This document shows, piece by piece, positions 44,227 through 52,989 of a stretch of 64,000 nucleotides of DNA (the first letter of the stretch is position 1; every line of letters begins with the position of its first letter). The stretch covers positions 620,001-684,000 of the forward strand of contig NZ_FOUU01000001.1 in NCBI RefSeq assembly GCF_900114975.1, given 5' to 3'. The position numbers and the translations under genes were made by a program. The stretch is from Thermodesulforhabdus norvegica (GTDB lineage Bacteria; Desulfobacterota; Syntrophobacteria; Syntrophobacterales; Thermodesulforhabdaceae). The notes beneath the pieces were generated by a model. It had not been told where the DNA came from. It was given only the letters and a program-made list of their open reading frames with translations, and did not search any database.

Positions 44227-44961
44227 CTATTTTACGCCGATTATAAGCAACAGAGCTACAACCAGCCCGTATACTGCCGTTGACTGAGAAACGGCCTGAC
44301 CGACCAGCATAATTCTCGTCATGAGAGGCCCCACCTCGGGATGACGGGCAACGCTTTCCACTGCAGGGCCGGCCGCCAGCCCGGATCCGAGACCGGGACC
44401 GATTCCGGCTGCTCCGGCAGCAATGCCCGCACCCACCACGGAGGTTATCGCAGGAAGCGTAATTGCCGTGCCGTAGGATTTAAAAATAAGCAGAAAGGCA
44501 ACAAGCATGCCGTAGATTGCGGGAGACTGCGCTACGCCCGAGCCTATAAGCATCAGGGTCATTAAATTGCCGGAAACCGCCGGCTGACGAACCATCCCAT
44601 GACAGGCCGAAGCCGTAGGAAACCCCGATCCTATACCCGCTCCGATTGCTGAAAGTCCCATGCTAAGCCCTGCTCCTATAAAGGCCCAGCCAGACAGAAT
44701 CGGCTTTCCTTCCGTTCCCAGAAACATCAACAGTACCGCAACAACAAGGGCAAATATACCTGCCGATTCTGCAACGGCCTGACCGACCAGCATGGTGGTC
44801 AGGATGTTTCCGGAAAATCTCGGCCTTCTGGACAAGGCACTGTTGGCCTCTCCCGCCGCATACCCTTCGCCTATGGCCGCTCCTATTGCGCCAAAACCGA
44901 TTGATAACCCTGCTCCCAAAGCAGCCGCAGCCTTAACGAATTCTGCCTGCTCCCAAGCCAT
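44227..44961 (-). CDS. ATP synthase F0, triple-hairpin c subunit with one intact ion site
   Basis: A 244-residue fusion of three c-type hairpins (~1-82, ~85-164, ~168-244), six membrane helices. Hairpin 1 keeps the ion site: Glu32 (IGEGYAAG) and V63-E65-S66, but Ala67 and Phe70 replace Thr and Tyr. Hairpin 2 has Ser112 and Gln145 (GVAQSPAIY); hairpin 3 has Ser193 and Gln226 (AVSQSTAVY). So the essential carboxylate is lost in two of three hairpins. Copies differ widely from each other, so the fusion is old, and the frame is intact. It directly follows atpB (one base apart) and precedes the single c gene. Fused c subunits are known in some archaea and Acetobacterium; an F-type triple with one site is unusual. 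Confidence 0.9.
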   Translation of the reverse strand: MAWEQAEFVKAAAALGAGLSIGFGAIGAAIGEGYAAGEANSALSRRPRFSGNILTTMLVGQAVAESAGIFALVVAVLLMFLGTEGKPILSGWAFIGAGLSMGLSAIGAGIGSGFPTASACHGMVRQPAVSGNLMTLMLIGSGVAQSPAIYGMLVAFLLIFKSYGTAITLPAITSVVGAGIAAGAAGIGPGLGSGLAAGPAVESVARHPEVGPLMTRIMLVGQAVSQSTAVYGLVVALLLIIGVK

Positions 44962-44962
44962 A

Positions 44963-45637
44963 TCACTTCACCTGTACCGATATATACACAAGGGTTAACA
45001 TGGTAAAAACAAAGGCCTGAACGGTTCCCACGAAAAGCCCGAAAAATCCGTAAAGAAAGGGTGGTAATACCACATCATATACAAGATAGGAGACCACCAG
45101 AATTATGATGGAGCCCCCCATAATGTTTCCGTAAAGACGGAAGGAAATGGATATCACCTTCGCCAGTTCTCCCACCACATTAAGAGGCATCATAAAAAAC
45201 ACGGGCTGAAAGTATTCTTTGGCGTAATTCTTGAAACCTTTGGTTCTGATTCCCGCATAGTGGGCAATGATGAAACCCATTATGCCGAGCCCCAGAGGGG
45301 TATTTAAATCCTTCGTAGGCTCTGAAAGCCCCGGTACTATACCCATTACATTACAACACCACAAAAACATAAAAAGGGCACATATCAGAGGGAAGTACTT
45401 CTTTGCCATGTCTTCGTCAAGGGCATCGACCGTGAGCTTCCAGAAGGTCCCCACAAACATCTCACCGATCAACTGGCACGTGCCGGGTATGTAGCTCCTG
45501 TTCCTCACGGCAAAGTGAGAAAACACAAGCAACCCCGTTATGACAAGAAGGGTCATAACGATTGTTGTCATGTTAAAAACCAGATGATACCCCGCAACAT
45601 CCAGCGACCACTGCCATATTTTCCCCAATTCTTCCAT
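44963..45637 (-). CDS. atpB: ATP synthase F0, subunit a
   Basis: Stator subunit forming the ion half-channels, 224 residues with five to six membrane helices. The essential Arg sits in SISFRLYGNIMGG (helix 4/5). Preceding VVGELAKVIS and the LYGN context are seen in both sodium and proton enzymes. Shorter than E. coli a (271), with a short N terminus as in many anaerobes. Cotranscribed with the two c genes. Confidence 0.92.
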   Translation of the reverse strand: MEELGKIWQWSLDVAGYHLVFNMTTIVMTLLVITGLLVFSHFAVRNRSYIPGTCQLIGEMFVGTFWKLTVDALDEDMAKKYFPLICALFMFLWCCNVMGIVPGLSEPTKDLNTPLGLGIMGFIIAHYAGIRTKGFKNYAKEYFQPVFFMMPLNVVGELAKVISISFRLYGNIMGGSIIILVVSYLVYDVVLPPFLYGFFGLFVGTVQAFVFTMLTLVYISVQVK

Positions 45638-45665
45638 CTTTCAACCCCTCACGCCCTGGTATTGA

Positions 45666-46070
45666 TCAAGAATGTTGACAGAGCCTTCCCAGAAAAACCT
45701 TCTCAATAAAAAGCCCTACCGGCACAGCGAAAAGCCCGACAATCGTTGCAACGGCATTGAAGTTGTCCCACTTAAGTGCAACAACTATCGGAATCGATAA
45801 AAGGAGCAGGCGTCCGAGTAGAGATGCGAAAGCAATGACCGAAGCTCTGGCACGGGCAACCCCCAGCTGATAGGGAAGGAAATGAGCCATCAAATTGAAA
45901 TTTATGACGCTGAACAAACCGCCAAGAACCAGTCCCCGAGCAACTGCTTTGTATCCCAGCATAAAGATAACCAGACCCAGTAGCACGATCCCCGAGAAGA
46001 ACCTTCGGGACATCCTGCGATAGGCGCGACGAAATTCAACCACTCCTTGCTCGATCTCGTCATCGATCAT
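45666..46070 (-). CDS. atpI: ATP synthase-associated protein AtpI
   Basis: Four-helix membrane protein, 134 residues from the ATG at 46070, which overlaps the atpZ stop (ATGA). A longer frame to 46181 merely reads through atpZ in another register. Basic patch REAYRRMSRRFF-like (EFRRAYRRMSRR) at the N terminus is followed by helices including ARGLVLGGLFSVINF. AtpI helps assemble the c ring in sodium-coupled synthases, which matters here because two unlike c proteins must be built into rings. Confidence 0.8.
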   Translation of the reverse strand: MIDDEIEQGVVEFRRAYRRMSRRFFSGIVLLGLVIFMLGYKAVARGLVLGGLFSVINFNLMAHFLPYQLGVARARASVIAFASLLGRLLLLSIPIVVALKWDNFNAVATIVGLFAVPVGLFIEKVFLGRLCQHS

Positions 46071-46309
46071 TTTTTGCTTTTTCTGTCCAGTTCCATGATC
46101 TGTCTGTAAACGGTGATTCCACCACCAATAACACCCAGTACAATGAACAACGCCAGAAGGATACCACCTCCGCCTATCCACATATCCAGAAAAAAACCAA
46201 CGGCAAAACAGAGCAATATGGAACCCGCCATGGTAAGTCCGAGCTGGCTCACCAGGGCGAGATACTCAATAAACGTTCGCTTCTTTCTGAAATCTTCCGA
46301 CGGGCTCAA
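46067..46309 (-). CDS. atpZ: AtpZ-like two-helix protein
   Basis: An 80-residue protein with two membrane helices (LTMAGSILLCFAVGFFLDMW and ALFIVLGVIGGGITVY) and charged ends, like the AtpZ/small AtpI-type proteins at the head of F0 operons, sometimes linked to Mg2+ or Ca2+ uptake. TTG start at 46309 with GGGGTGAG upstream. First gene after the operon promoter. Confidence 0.75.
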   Translation of the reverse strand: MSPSEDFRKKRTFIEYLALVSQLGLTMAGSILLCFAVGFFLDMWIGGGGILLALFIVLGVIGGGITVYRQIMELDRKSKK

Positions 46310-46356
46310 TTAACACTCACCCCTGAAATCCAACCCGGCCTTCTGCGGCAGAACCC

Positions 46357-46385
46357 TGTATAGCACAGGTGCGGTAATTTGTGAA
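46357..46385 (-). promoter_or_regulatory. Candidate sigma-70 promoter of the F0 operon
   Basis: On the minus strand TTCACA (46385-46380) and TATACA (46362-46357) are exactly 17 bases apart, followed by a leader of about 40 bases to atpZ. It lies between coaD and atpZ, separating the long biosynthetic operon from the F0 operon. Confidence 0.6.
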
Positions 46386-46440
46386 ATATTTTTTTTTTCA
46401 CCTCTGCAACACTTTGCACATAGCCAGCTTCTCTCAAACC

Positions 46441-46974
46441 TCATGGAAAGTTCCTTTCCTGTTCAAGGGCGCCGGGGTTGAGCTTTTCCAGTAGCTTTTT
46501 TTCCACCGGTTCGGGCACCAGACCTGTGACACTGCCACCGGCCATAACCACTTCCTTAATGATACGAGAACTGATGTAGATCCATCTCATGCCGGTCATA
46601 AGAAAAAAAGTCTCCACATCAGAATTCAGGCGTCGGTTCATGAGAGCCATCTGAAATTCGTACTCAAAATCACTTACGGCCCTGAGCCCCCTTAGAATAG
46701 CTTTTGCATTCACCCGCTTTACATAATCCATCAAAAGCCCTTCAAAGGCATCGACCTCTATTCTGTGGCGCTGTGGGTAATCCCGAAGAGACTCCTTGAT
46801 CAGTTCGAGGCGTTCTTCAAGGGTAAAAAGAGGGGTTTTGGCGGGGTTTACCGCCACGGCAATGATTATTCTATCAAAGAGCTTGAGTCCTCGGGTGATC
46901 AGGTCGAGGTGACCGTTTGTTATGGGGTCGAACGATCCCGGATAAACGGCAAGAGTACAATTCGGAGACTCCAT
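46441..46974 (-). CDS. coaD: Phosphopantetheine adenylyltransferase
   Basis: Makes dephospho-CoA from 4'-phosphopantetheine and ATP. About 177 residues. The nucleotidyltransferase T/HxGH motif is GSFDPITNGH, followed by the typical VNPAKTPLFTLEERLELI and ILRGLRAVSDFEYE stretches. The ATG at 46974 has GGAGG five bases upstream; a GTG/ATG at 46986 would overlap that site. Last gene of the ilvB-coaD operon. Confidence 0.94.
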   Translation of the reverse strand: MESPNCTLAVYPGSFDPITNGHLDLITRGLKLFDRIIIAVAVNPAKTPLFTLEERLELIKESLRDYPQRHRIEVDAFEGLLMDYVKRVNAKAILRGLRAVSDFEYEFQMALMNRRLNSDVETFFLMTGMRWIYISSRIIKEVVMAGGSVTGLVPEPVEKKLLEKLNPGALEQERNFP

Positions 46975-47007
46975 AAACACCTCCATGTGAAAGGCTCTAT
47001 TTTAAGA

Positions 47008-47556
47008 TCACAAAGGCCCGAAAAAATCAATTACCGTTTCCCCATACTTTCTAACCCGTATCAGCTTCCACTTATCTTCCTCGAATTCGATAGACCGCCC
47101 CGCCGAACGTTCGAAAACCACAATGGTTTCCGGATGCGAAAGCTCCCTTACGTTTTCAAAGAACCTCCTGCCGAGATGCAAATCGTACGGTGGGTCCGCG
47201 AAAATCAGATCAAAAGCAAGACCCCTTTCAAAAAGCTTCTTAACACCTTTTAGCCAATCTAAACAATAGACTTCGCTCTCCTTTTCGGCGTTGCATAGCG
47301 CAATATTTTGCTTCAGGACCGAAAATACCCGGGGATTACGTTCTATGAAGACCGCGTGAACTGCCCCTCTGCTTAAGGCCTCAAGCCCCAGTACTCCCGT
47401 ACCTGCAAAAACATCGAGGACGCGGGCGCCCTGCACCCTGTCCCCGATTATTGAAAATATACTTTCCCGCACCCTTTCCGTCGTCGGACGTACCTTTTTG
47501 CCTCCGGGAACCAGAAGCCTTCGACCCTTAAATCTTCCTCCCGTAATTCGTATCAC
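47008..47556 (-). CDS. rsmD: 16S rRNA m2G966 methyltransferase RsmD
   Basis: Methylates guanine 966 of 16S rRNA. The 182 residues include RITGGRFKGRRL at the N terminus, SAM-binding VLDVFAGTGVLGLEALSRGA and the catalytic FADPPYD. rsmD next to coaD is one of the commonest bacterial gene pairs. The ATG overlaps the asd stop by four bases. Confidence 0.94.
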   Translation of the reverse strand: MIRITGGRFKGRRLLVPGGKKVRPTTERVRESIFSIIGDRVQGARVLDVFAGTGVLGLEALSRGAVHAVFIERNPRVFSVLKQNIALCNAEKESEVYCLDWLKGVKKLFERGLAFDLIFADPPYDLHLGRRFFENVRELSHPETIVVFERSAGRSIEFEEDKWKLIRVRKYGETVIDFFGPL

Positions 47557-48578
47557 CCGCTAAGAAGGCCTTCCTTTACGAGAAGCTCGGCTATCTGAAC
47601 CGCATTGGTTGCGGCTCCCTTGCGGATGTTATCGGCCACGATCCACATTACGATACCGTTTTCCACAGATGGGTCTTTCCTTATACGACCGACGAAGGTT
47701 TCGTCTCTACCTTCAGCGTTAAGTGGCAGAGGATATTCGGCCCGGTCGGGATTATCCACCAGGACCACTCCGGGGGCTTTTTCGAGCAGACGCCGAACTT
47801 CTTCTACCGTCAGAAGCCCTTTTAGTTCGACGTTTACGGATTCAGAATGCCCGTAAAAAACCGGAACTCTTACGGTCGTCGCACAGACCTGGATGTCCGG
47901 ATCCTCGAAGATCTTTCGGGTTTCGTTGACCATTTTCATCTCTTCTTCGGAAAACCCGTTTTCCAGAAAGGAACCTATATGGGGCAGACAGTTAAAAGCG
48001 ATGGGATGAGGATAAACCGAGGGGGGCACGGCCTTTCCTTCAACCCAGCCCCTAACCTGCTGTTCCAGCTCAAATATCGCTTTTTTGCCCGTGCCGGAAA
48101 CGGACTGAAAGGTCGTTACGACTATGCGTTTTATCCCTACGGCGTCCTGCAGGGGCTTAAGGGCGACCACCATCTGAATTGTAGAACAGTTCGGGTTTGC
48201 TATTATCTTCTTGTGGTTTCTCAGCGCCTGTGGGTTTACTTCGGGTACCACGAGAGGCACGTCAGGGTCCATCCGAAAGGCACTGGAGTTATCGACGACG
48301 ACGCATCCCTGAGATGCCGCAAGGGGAGCAAACTTCCTGCTCACCGAAGCCCCGGCGGAAAAAAGGGCTATGTCCACATCCCTGAAAGAATCTTCCGTAA
48401 GCTCCTGAACGGGAACTTCCTCTCCTCTGAAGGACAGGGTTTTCCCCGCGGACCGTGCCGAGGCAAGAAGTTTCAGAGATTTCACGGGAAAGTTTCTCTC
48501 TTCAAGAACCCGGACCATCATGTTACCCACAGCGCCCGTTGCGCCGACGACGGCTACCCGGAATCCATCTTCGGACAT
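47553..48578 (-). CDS. asd: Aspartate-semialdehyde dehydrogenase
   Basis: NADPH-dependent reduction of aspartyl phosphate, branch point to lysine/diaminopimelate, threonine and methionine. The 341 residues contain VAVVGATGAVGNMM (nucleotide), the nucleophile in NPNCSTIQ, SGTGKKAI and the substrate Arg/His stretch FNCLPHIGSF. Placed within the leu operon, so lysine/threonine/isoleucine supply is tied to leucine synthesis. Confidence 0.95.
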   Translation of the reverse strand: MSEDGFRVAVVGATGAVGNMMVRVLEERNFPVKSLKLLASARSAGKTLSFRGEEVPVQELTEDSFRDVDIALFSAGASVSRKFAPLAASQGCVVVDNSSAFRMDPDVPLVVPEVNPQALRNHKKIIANPNCSTIQMVVALKPLQDAVGIKRIVVTTFQSVSGTGKKAIFELEQQVRGWVEGKAVPPSVYPHPIAFNCLPHIGSFLENGFSEEEMKMVNETRKIFEDPDIQVCATTVRVPVFYGHSESVNVELKGLLTVEEVRRLLEKAPGVVLVDNPDRAEYPLPLNAEGRDETFVGRIRKDPSVENGIVMWIVADNIRKGAATNAVQIAELLVKEGLLSG

Positions 48579-48605
48579 TTCAACTTCCCTCCAGGAACCC
48601 CTGTG

Positions 48606-49673
48606 TTATTCAACGGCGTACCGTGCCACGAGATCACCGACCTCCTGAGTCGTCATGCCCATCTTACCGGCACCCAGATCCTTAATGTCTCTGGCAACGG
48701 CCCGCTTAACCGCTTCAAGCACTCTCTGAGCCGCTTTCTCTTCGCCCAGATGTTCCAGCATCATCTGGCCTGCACATATTGCGGCGAGAGGGTTGATGAC
48801 GTTTTTGCCCGTGTATTTCGGAGCCGATCCTCCGATGGGTTCAAACATGGACACCCCGTTGGGATTGATGTTACCTCCGGCAGCTATGCCCATGCCACCC
48901 TGAATCATTGCTCCCAGGTCTGTAATGATGTCTCCGAACATGTTGTCCGTAACTATCACGTCAAACCATTCGGGGTTTTTTACCATCCACATACAGATGG
49001 CATCAACATGAGCATAATCGGTTTCGATGTCCGGATATTCCCTGGCAACTTCCCGAAAGGTTCGCTCCCAGAGATCAAAGGCATAAATCAGAACGTTGGT
49101 CTTCCCGCACAGGGTTACCTTCTTTTTCTTGTTCCTCTTTCTGCAGTATTCAAAGGCGAACCTGATGCATCGCTCGACACCCATCCGGGTGTTTATAGAT
49201 TCCTGAACGGCAACCTCATGAGGTGTTCCTTTCCTCAATATTCCACCGGCTCCGGCGTATAACCCTTCCGTATTTTCTCTCACCACGACGAAATCGATGT
49301 CTTCCGGTCCCTTGTCTTTAACGGGCGTGTAAACCCCCGGAAAGAGGGTTACCGGTCTGAGATTAACGTACTGGTCGAGCTGGAAACGGAGCTCCAGCAA
49401 AAGCCCCCGTTCCAGTACGCCGGGTTTGACGTCGGGGTGTCCAATTGCCCCCAGGAGGATGGCGTCCATCTGACGAAGCTCGTCTATAACACCCGCTGGA
49501 AGAATTTCGCCCGTTCGAAGATACCGCTCGCCTCCGAGATCGTACTCCACCCATTCGATTTTGAATCCTTCCTTTTCAGCTACGGCATCCAGCACCTTAA
49601 CGGCTTCCCTTACCACCTCGGGTCCGGTACCGTCACCGGGGATCTTTGCGATTCGGTAGGATTTTGCACTCAT
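48606..49673 (-). CDS. leuB: 3-isopropylmalate dehydrogenase
   Basis: NAD-dependent oxidative decarboxylation, third step of leucine synthesis. The 355 residues have [14 protein letters not shown], the substrate region [11 protein letters not shown], and [20 protein letters not shown] with metal-binding Asp residues. A few features (HVDAICMWM) also occur in homoisocitrate/isocitrate relatives, but the adjacent leuC and leuD decide the call. Start overlaps leuD stop by four bases. Confidence 0.92.
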   Translation of the reverse strand: MSAKSYRIAKIPGDGTGPEVVREAVKVLDAVAEKEGFKIEWVEYDLGGERYLRTGEILPAGVIDELRQMDAILLGAIGHPDVKPGVLERGLLLELRFQLDQYVNLRPVTLFPGVYTPVKDKGPEDIDFVVVRENTEGLYAGAGGILRKGTPHEVAVQESINTRMGVERCIRFAFEYCRKRNKKKKVTLCGKTNVLIYAFDLWERTFREVAREYPDIETDYAHVDAICMWMVKNPEWFDVIVTDNMFGDIITDLGAMIQGGMGIAAGGNINPNGVSMFEPIGGSAPKYTGKNVINPLAAICAGQMMLEHLGEEKAAQRVLEAVKRAVARDIKDLGAGKMGMTTQEVGDLVARYAVE

Positions 49674-50185
49674 GAAACAACTCCCTCCTCTTCCTTTTTC
49701 ATTTTCTGCACGACGTATGGAATCAATCCGCCCGCTTCGATGAGTTCCTGCATAAATGGCGGGACTGGTTGAGCCCTAAAGGTCTGTCCGGTAGATTCTC
49801 TGATTATTTCTCCAGAACTCAGATCCACGCTCAGGATCTCTCCGTCTTCCACGACCTCCACAAGATCGGCACATTCCAGTATCGGAAGCCCCATGTTAAA
49901 GGCATTCCGATAAAAAATTCTGGCGAAGCTGGCCGCTATAACGCAGGATACTCCCGCCGCCTTTATGGCGATAGGAGCGTGTTCTCTTGAAGACCCGCAT
50001 CCGAAGTTCTTACCGGCGACGATTATGTCCCCGGGCTGCACCTTTTTTGCAAAGTCGGCGTCTGCATCCTCCATGCAATGAAGCGCAAGCTCCCTGGGGT
50101 CGTGTGTGTTCAGGTATCTTGCCGGTATGATGGCATCCGTATCAATGTCATTTCCGAATTTCCAGACCCTGCCTCTGAACCTCAT
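49670..50185 (-). CDS. leuD: 3-isopropylmalate dehydratase, small subunit
   Basis: Swivel domain of isopropylmalate isomerase, 171 residues: opening [20 protein letters not shown] and the substrate loop [14 protein letters not shown]. It is the short archaeal/thermophile-type LeuD that pairs with the ~420-residue LeuC found just upstream. Confidence 0.94.
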   Translation of the reverse strand: MRFRGRVWKFGNDIDTDAIIPARYLNTHDPRELALHCMEDADADFAKKVQPGDIIVAGKNFGCGSSREHAPIAIKAAGVSCVIAASFARIFYRNAFNMGLPILECADLVEVVEDGEILSVDLSSGEIIRESTGQTFRAQPVPPFMQELIEAGGLIPYVVQKMKKEEEGVVS

Positions 50186-50207
50186 GACCCGTCTCCTGCT
50201 CTCTGTT

Positions 50208-51479
50208 TCATCGGTCTATTACCTCACCAGGGTGTGCAATTCTTCCGAGGACGGCCGATGCGGCAGCAACTGCGGGGTTGCACAGATAAACTTCGCTTTC
50301 CGGATGACCCATTCTTCCGACGAAGTTTCTGTTGGTTGTGGCAAGAGCTCTTTCGCCCTTGGCGAGAATGCCCATGTGCCCTCCCAGACAGGGTCCGCAT
50401 GTCGGGGGGCCTATCACCGCTTCGGCTTCTGCAAAAATTTTCAGCAAACCTTCTTCCAGAGCCTGCCGATATACCGACGGCGTGGCCGGAAAGATGAGAC
50501 AGCGGACTCCGGCGTGAACCTTTCTGCCCTTCAGTATTTGAGCCGCTATTCTAAGATCTTCAATTCTGCCGTTTGTACACGAACCGATTACGACCTGGTC
50601 TATGGCGACTCCGTTCGCTTCCGTAACAGGCCGAACGTTTTCGGGAAGATGGGGGAATGCAACGACCGGTTCAAGGTCGGAAACGTCCCACTCGTACACG
50701 GCTTCGTACACGGCGTCTCCGTCACTCTGATAGAAACGATAGGGTCTCTGTGCTCGGGGAGCGATGTACTCTTCCGTTTTTTCGTCCGGCGGGATTATAC
50801 CGACCTTGGCTCCTGCCTCTATTGCCATGTTACAGAGACTGAACCTGTCGGCCATGGAAAGCTCGGAGATAACCTCTCCGGTGAACTCCATTGCCCGATA
50901 ACGAGCTCCGTCCACACCGATTTTACCGATGGTGAAAAGTATCAGGTCCTTTCCTCCAACCCAGGGCCTGAGCTTACCCCTGAAGACGAACTTCATCGTT
51001 TCGGGCACCCTGAACCAGACCTTCCCAGTAATCATTGCGGCGGCGAGATCGGTGCTTCCGACACCCGTGGCGAAAGCCCCCAGTGCCCCGTAAGTACAGG
51101 TGTGGCTGTCTGCACCGATGATGACCTCTCCCGGAAGTACGAGCCCTTCTTCGGGAAGCAGTGCGTGTTCCACACCCACCCGTCCGACTTCAAAGTAGTA
51201 GGGCAGACCCTGCTCCCTGGCAAAGTCCCTGAGGATTTTTACCTGCATGGCCGACTGGATATCTTTGTTGGGAGTAAAATGGTCGGGAATCAGGGCAATG
51301 CGATAGGGGTCGAACACCCTTTTTATGCCGGCTTCTTTGAAGATCTTTATGGCAATAGGGGCAGTTATGTCGTTTCCAAAAGCAAAGTCCACCCGGGCTT
51401 CGACGATCTGCCCGGCCCGTGCCTCTCCTCCGTCAATGTGATCAGACAGGATTTTTTCAACCAGGGTTTTACCGCTCAT
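50208..51479 (-). CDS. leuC: 3-isopropylmalate dehydratase, large subunit
   Basis: Aconitase-family [4Fe-4S] enzyme, 423 residues. Cluster cysteines are in IGSCTNGRIEDLR and PTCGPCLGGHMG; the IGADSHTCTYGALGAF motif carries catalytic His/Asp. Length fits the HacA/LeuC2 subfamily rather than the 466-residue E. coli type. Follows pssA by 10 bases. leuA (2-isopropylmalate synthase) is not in this window, unlike in many relatives. Confidence 0.94.
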   Translation of the reverse strand: MSGKTLVEKILSDHIDGGEARAGQIVEARVDFAFGNDITAPIAIKIFKEAGIKRVFDPYRIALIPDHFTPNKDIQSAMQVKILRDFAREQGLPYYFEVGRVGVEHALLPEEGLVLPGEVIIGADSHTCTYGALGAFATGVGSTDLAAAMITGKVWFRVPETMKFVFRGKLRPWVGGKDLILFTIGKIGVDGARYRAMEFTGEVISELSMADRFSLCNMAIEAGAKVGIIPPDEKTEEYIAPRAQRPYRFYQSDGDAVYEAVYEWDVSDLEPVVAFPHLPENVRPVTEANGVAIDQVVIGSCTNGRIEDLRIAAQILKGRKVHAGVRCLIFPATPSVYRQALEEGLLKIFAEAEAVIGPPTCGPCLGGHMGILAKGERALATTNRNFVGRMGHPESEVYLCNPAVAAASAVLGRIAHPGEVIDR

Positions 51480-51489
51480 GCTTCTTCCG

Positions 51490-52326
51490 TCACTCCTGCT
51501 TTAGTGATCCATCTTTGTTGCTTCTTGCCGAAGCCGTTTCTCCACATTCCTGTACCTTCAGGTCCAGGGACTTAATCCGCTTACCCAGTGAAACCGAAGG
51601 TCCTGACAGAGTGTACGCCGCAAGCAGTGCAAAGAGCATGTACCTGGGTTTTGCGGCAACCACCACAAGAACCGCAAGGATACCCATTATCATCGTAACC
51701 TGGCGTGTTCTCAGGGATTCCAGCTCCTTAAAAACGCTGTATCGAACCGTGCTGACCATCAAAAGAGCAAGCGATATCGTGATGATCAGAAACAGCCATG
51801 TGACAGCCCGTCCGGGCTGGTGTGCGAAGGGGTAGGCGAAAAGCGTGAGTGTGGCGATAAAACCGGCGGCCCCGGGGATGGGAAGCCCCGTGAAGTATTT
51901 TTTTTCTTCGCCTGATGCCTGTACATTGAATCTTGCAAGCCTGAGGGCTCCACAGGCAACAAAAAGAAAGGCTCCAAGCCAGCCAATGCGTCCAAGGGGC
52001 TTTAGAGCCCAGAGATAGATCAAAAGGGCCGGTGCCACCCCGAAGGACACCAGGTCTGCCAGGGAGTCGTATTCCACTCCGAACCTGCTCGTTGCTCCGG
52101 AAAGCCTTGCCACCTTGCCGTCCAGGATATCGAAAATCCAGGATACAAGCACGGCAACGGCGGCTTTTTCGTATTCTCCGTCGATTGAATAAACCAGAGA
52201 CACAAACCCGGAGAAAAGGTTTCCCGTGGTAAGGATATTGGGAAGCAGGTATTTCCCGACTGTGCGGTTGGACCGTCTTTTTTTTCTGCGTCGCGATCGG
52301 GAACGCGTCTTTACTTCGTCCTGCAT
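51490..52326 (-). CDS. pssA: CDP-diacylglycerol-serine O-phosphatidyltransferase
   Basis: Membrane enzyme making phosphatidylserine. The 278 residues carry a basic N terminus (RSRRRKKRRSNR) and the CDP-alcohol phosphotransferase motif DGKVARLSGATSRFGVEYDS with a final Asp in SLAD, then several membrane helices. The start overlaps the psd stop by 16 bases. With psd it forms a phosphatidylethanolamine pathway embedded in the ilv/leu operon, an arrangement known in Desulfobacterota and Geobacter relatives. Confidence 0.93.
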   Translation of the reverse strand: MQDEVKTRSRSRRRKKRRSNRTVGKYLLPNILTTGNLFSGFVSLVYSIDGEYEKAAVAVLVSWIFDILDGKVARLSGATSRFGVEYDSLADLVSFGVAPALLIYLWALKPLGRIGWLGAFLFVACGALRLARFNVQASGEEKKYFTGLPIPGAAGFIATLTLFAYPFAHQPGRAVTWLFLIITISLALLMVSTVRYSVFKELESLRTRQVTMIMGILAVLVVVAAKPRYMLFALLAAYTLSGPSVSLGKRIKSLDLKVQECGETASARSNKDGSLKQE

Positions 52327-52970
52327 ATTATGTCCTCCCCTGCTCGAACCCTATTTCCTCTGGACACCACCACTTCCCAGTCCCGAGGAACATAAACGTC
52401 GACGCGGGACCCGAACCTTATCATGCCTATAGGTTCACCTCGCACCACCCGGTCGCCAACCCCGGGCCAGAAAACGATACGGCGGGCAATAAGACCCGCT
52501 ACCTGAACCAGAACGATTGACCGGCCCTTTGAGGTTTCCAGAAGTATGCAGTTCTTTTCGTTTTCTTCTGATGCCCGCCCCAACTGGGCAGCCTTAAAAG
52601 ATCCTCTGAAGTACTTCACCCCTCTGATGTGCCCTTCCTCCGGTGCCCTGTTCACATGGACGTCGAAGATGGACATGAATATTCCAATCCGCGTCATGGC
52701 AGTATCGGCAAAACAGGGGGGAAGGACATCTCGGTCTATGCTTACGATTTTTCCGTCGGCCGGAGAGACCAGGCAATCGGGCTCCTGAGGTACTATTCGC
52801 TGGGGGTCCCGAAAAAAGTAGGTCACAAAAGCCGTGACCAGAAAGCCGCATAAAGCAGGAACGGCCCATCCCAGGATCGCAAGGATCAGCGTTAAGAAAG
52901 CGGCCAGCCCGATAAAGGGTATACCTTCAGGTGCCAGAGGAATACGGTTCCGGGCAGAGCGAAAGTCCAT
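52311..52970 (-). CDS. psd: Phosphatidylserine decarboxylase proenzyme (short type)
   Basis: Decarboxylates phosphatidylserine to phosphatidylethanolamine with a pyruvoyl group made by self-cleavage. The 219-residue short form has an N-terminal membrane segment and FGSRVDVYVP near the C terminus, where cleavage at Gly-Ser exposes the pyruvoyl. SPADGKIVSID and the His in FDVHVNRAP are also typical. The gene lies between ilvC and pssA. Confidence 0.93.
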   Translation of the reverse strand: MDFRSARNRIPLAPEGIPFIGLAAFLTLILAILGWAVPALCGFLVTAFVTYFFRDPQRIVPQEPDCLVSPADGKIVSIDRDVLPPCFADTAMTRIGIFMSIFDVHVNRAPEEGHIRGVKYFRGSFKAAQLGRASEENEKNCILLETSKGRSIVLVQVAGLIARRIVFWPGVGDRVVRGEPIGMIRFGSRVDVYVPRDWEVVVSRGNRVRAGEDIICRTK

Positions 52971-52989
52971 TTTGCCGACCCGCTTCTGT

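Noticed and set aside
46071-46181. Extended N terminus of AtpI
   Set aside because: The extra 37 codons overlap atpZ in another frame and encode an unlikely Trp/His/Cys-rich peptide. The ATG at 46070 forms a normal ATGA junction with atpZ.
47847-49262. Long plus-strand open frame (471 codons) opposite asd and leuB
   Set aside because: It lies fully opposite well-conserved asd and leuB, has no domain I recognise and no ribosome site. It arises from codon bias on the coding strand.
50106-51575. Long plus-strand open frame (489 codons) opposite leuC
   Set aside because: Antisense shadow of leuC, which has intact aconitase-family motifs on the minus strand.
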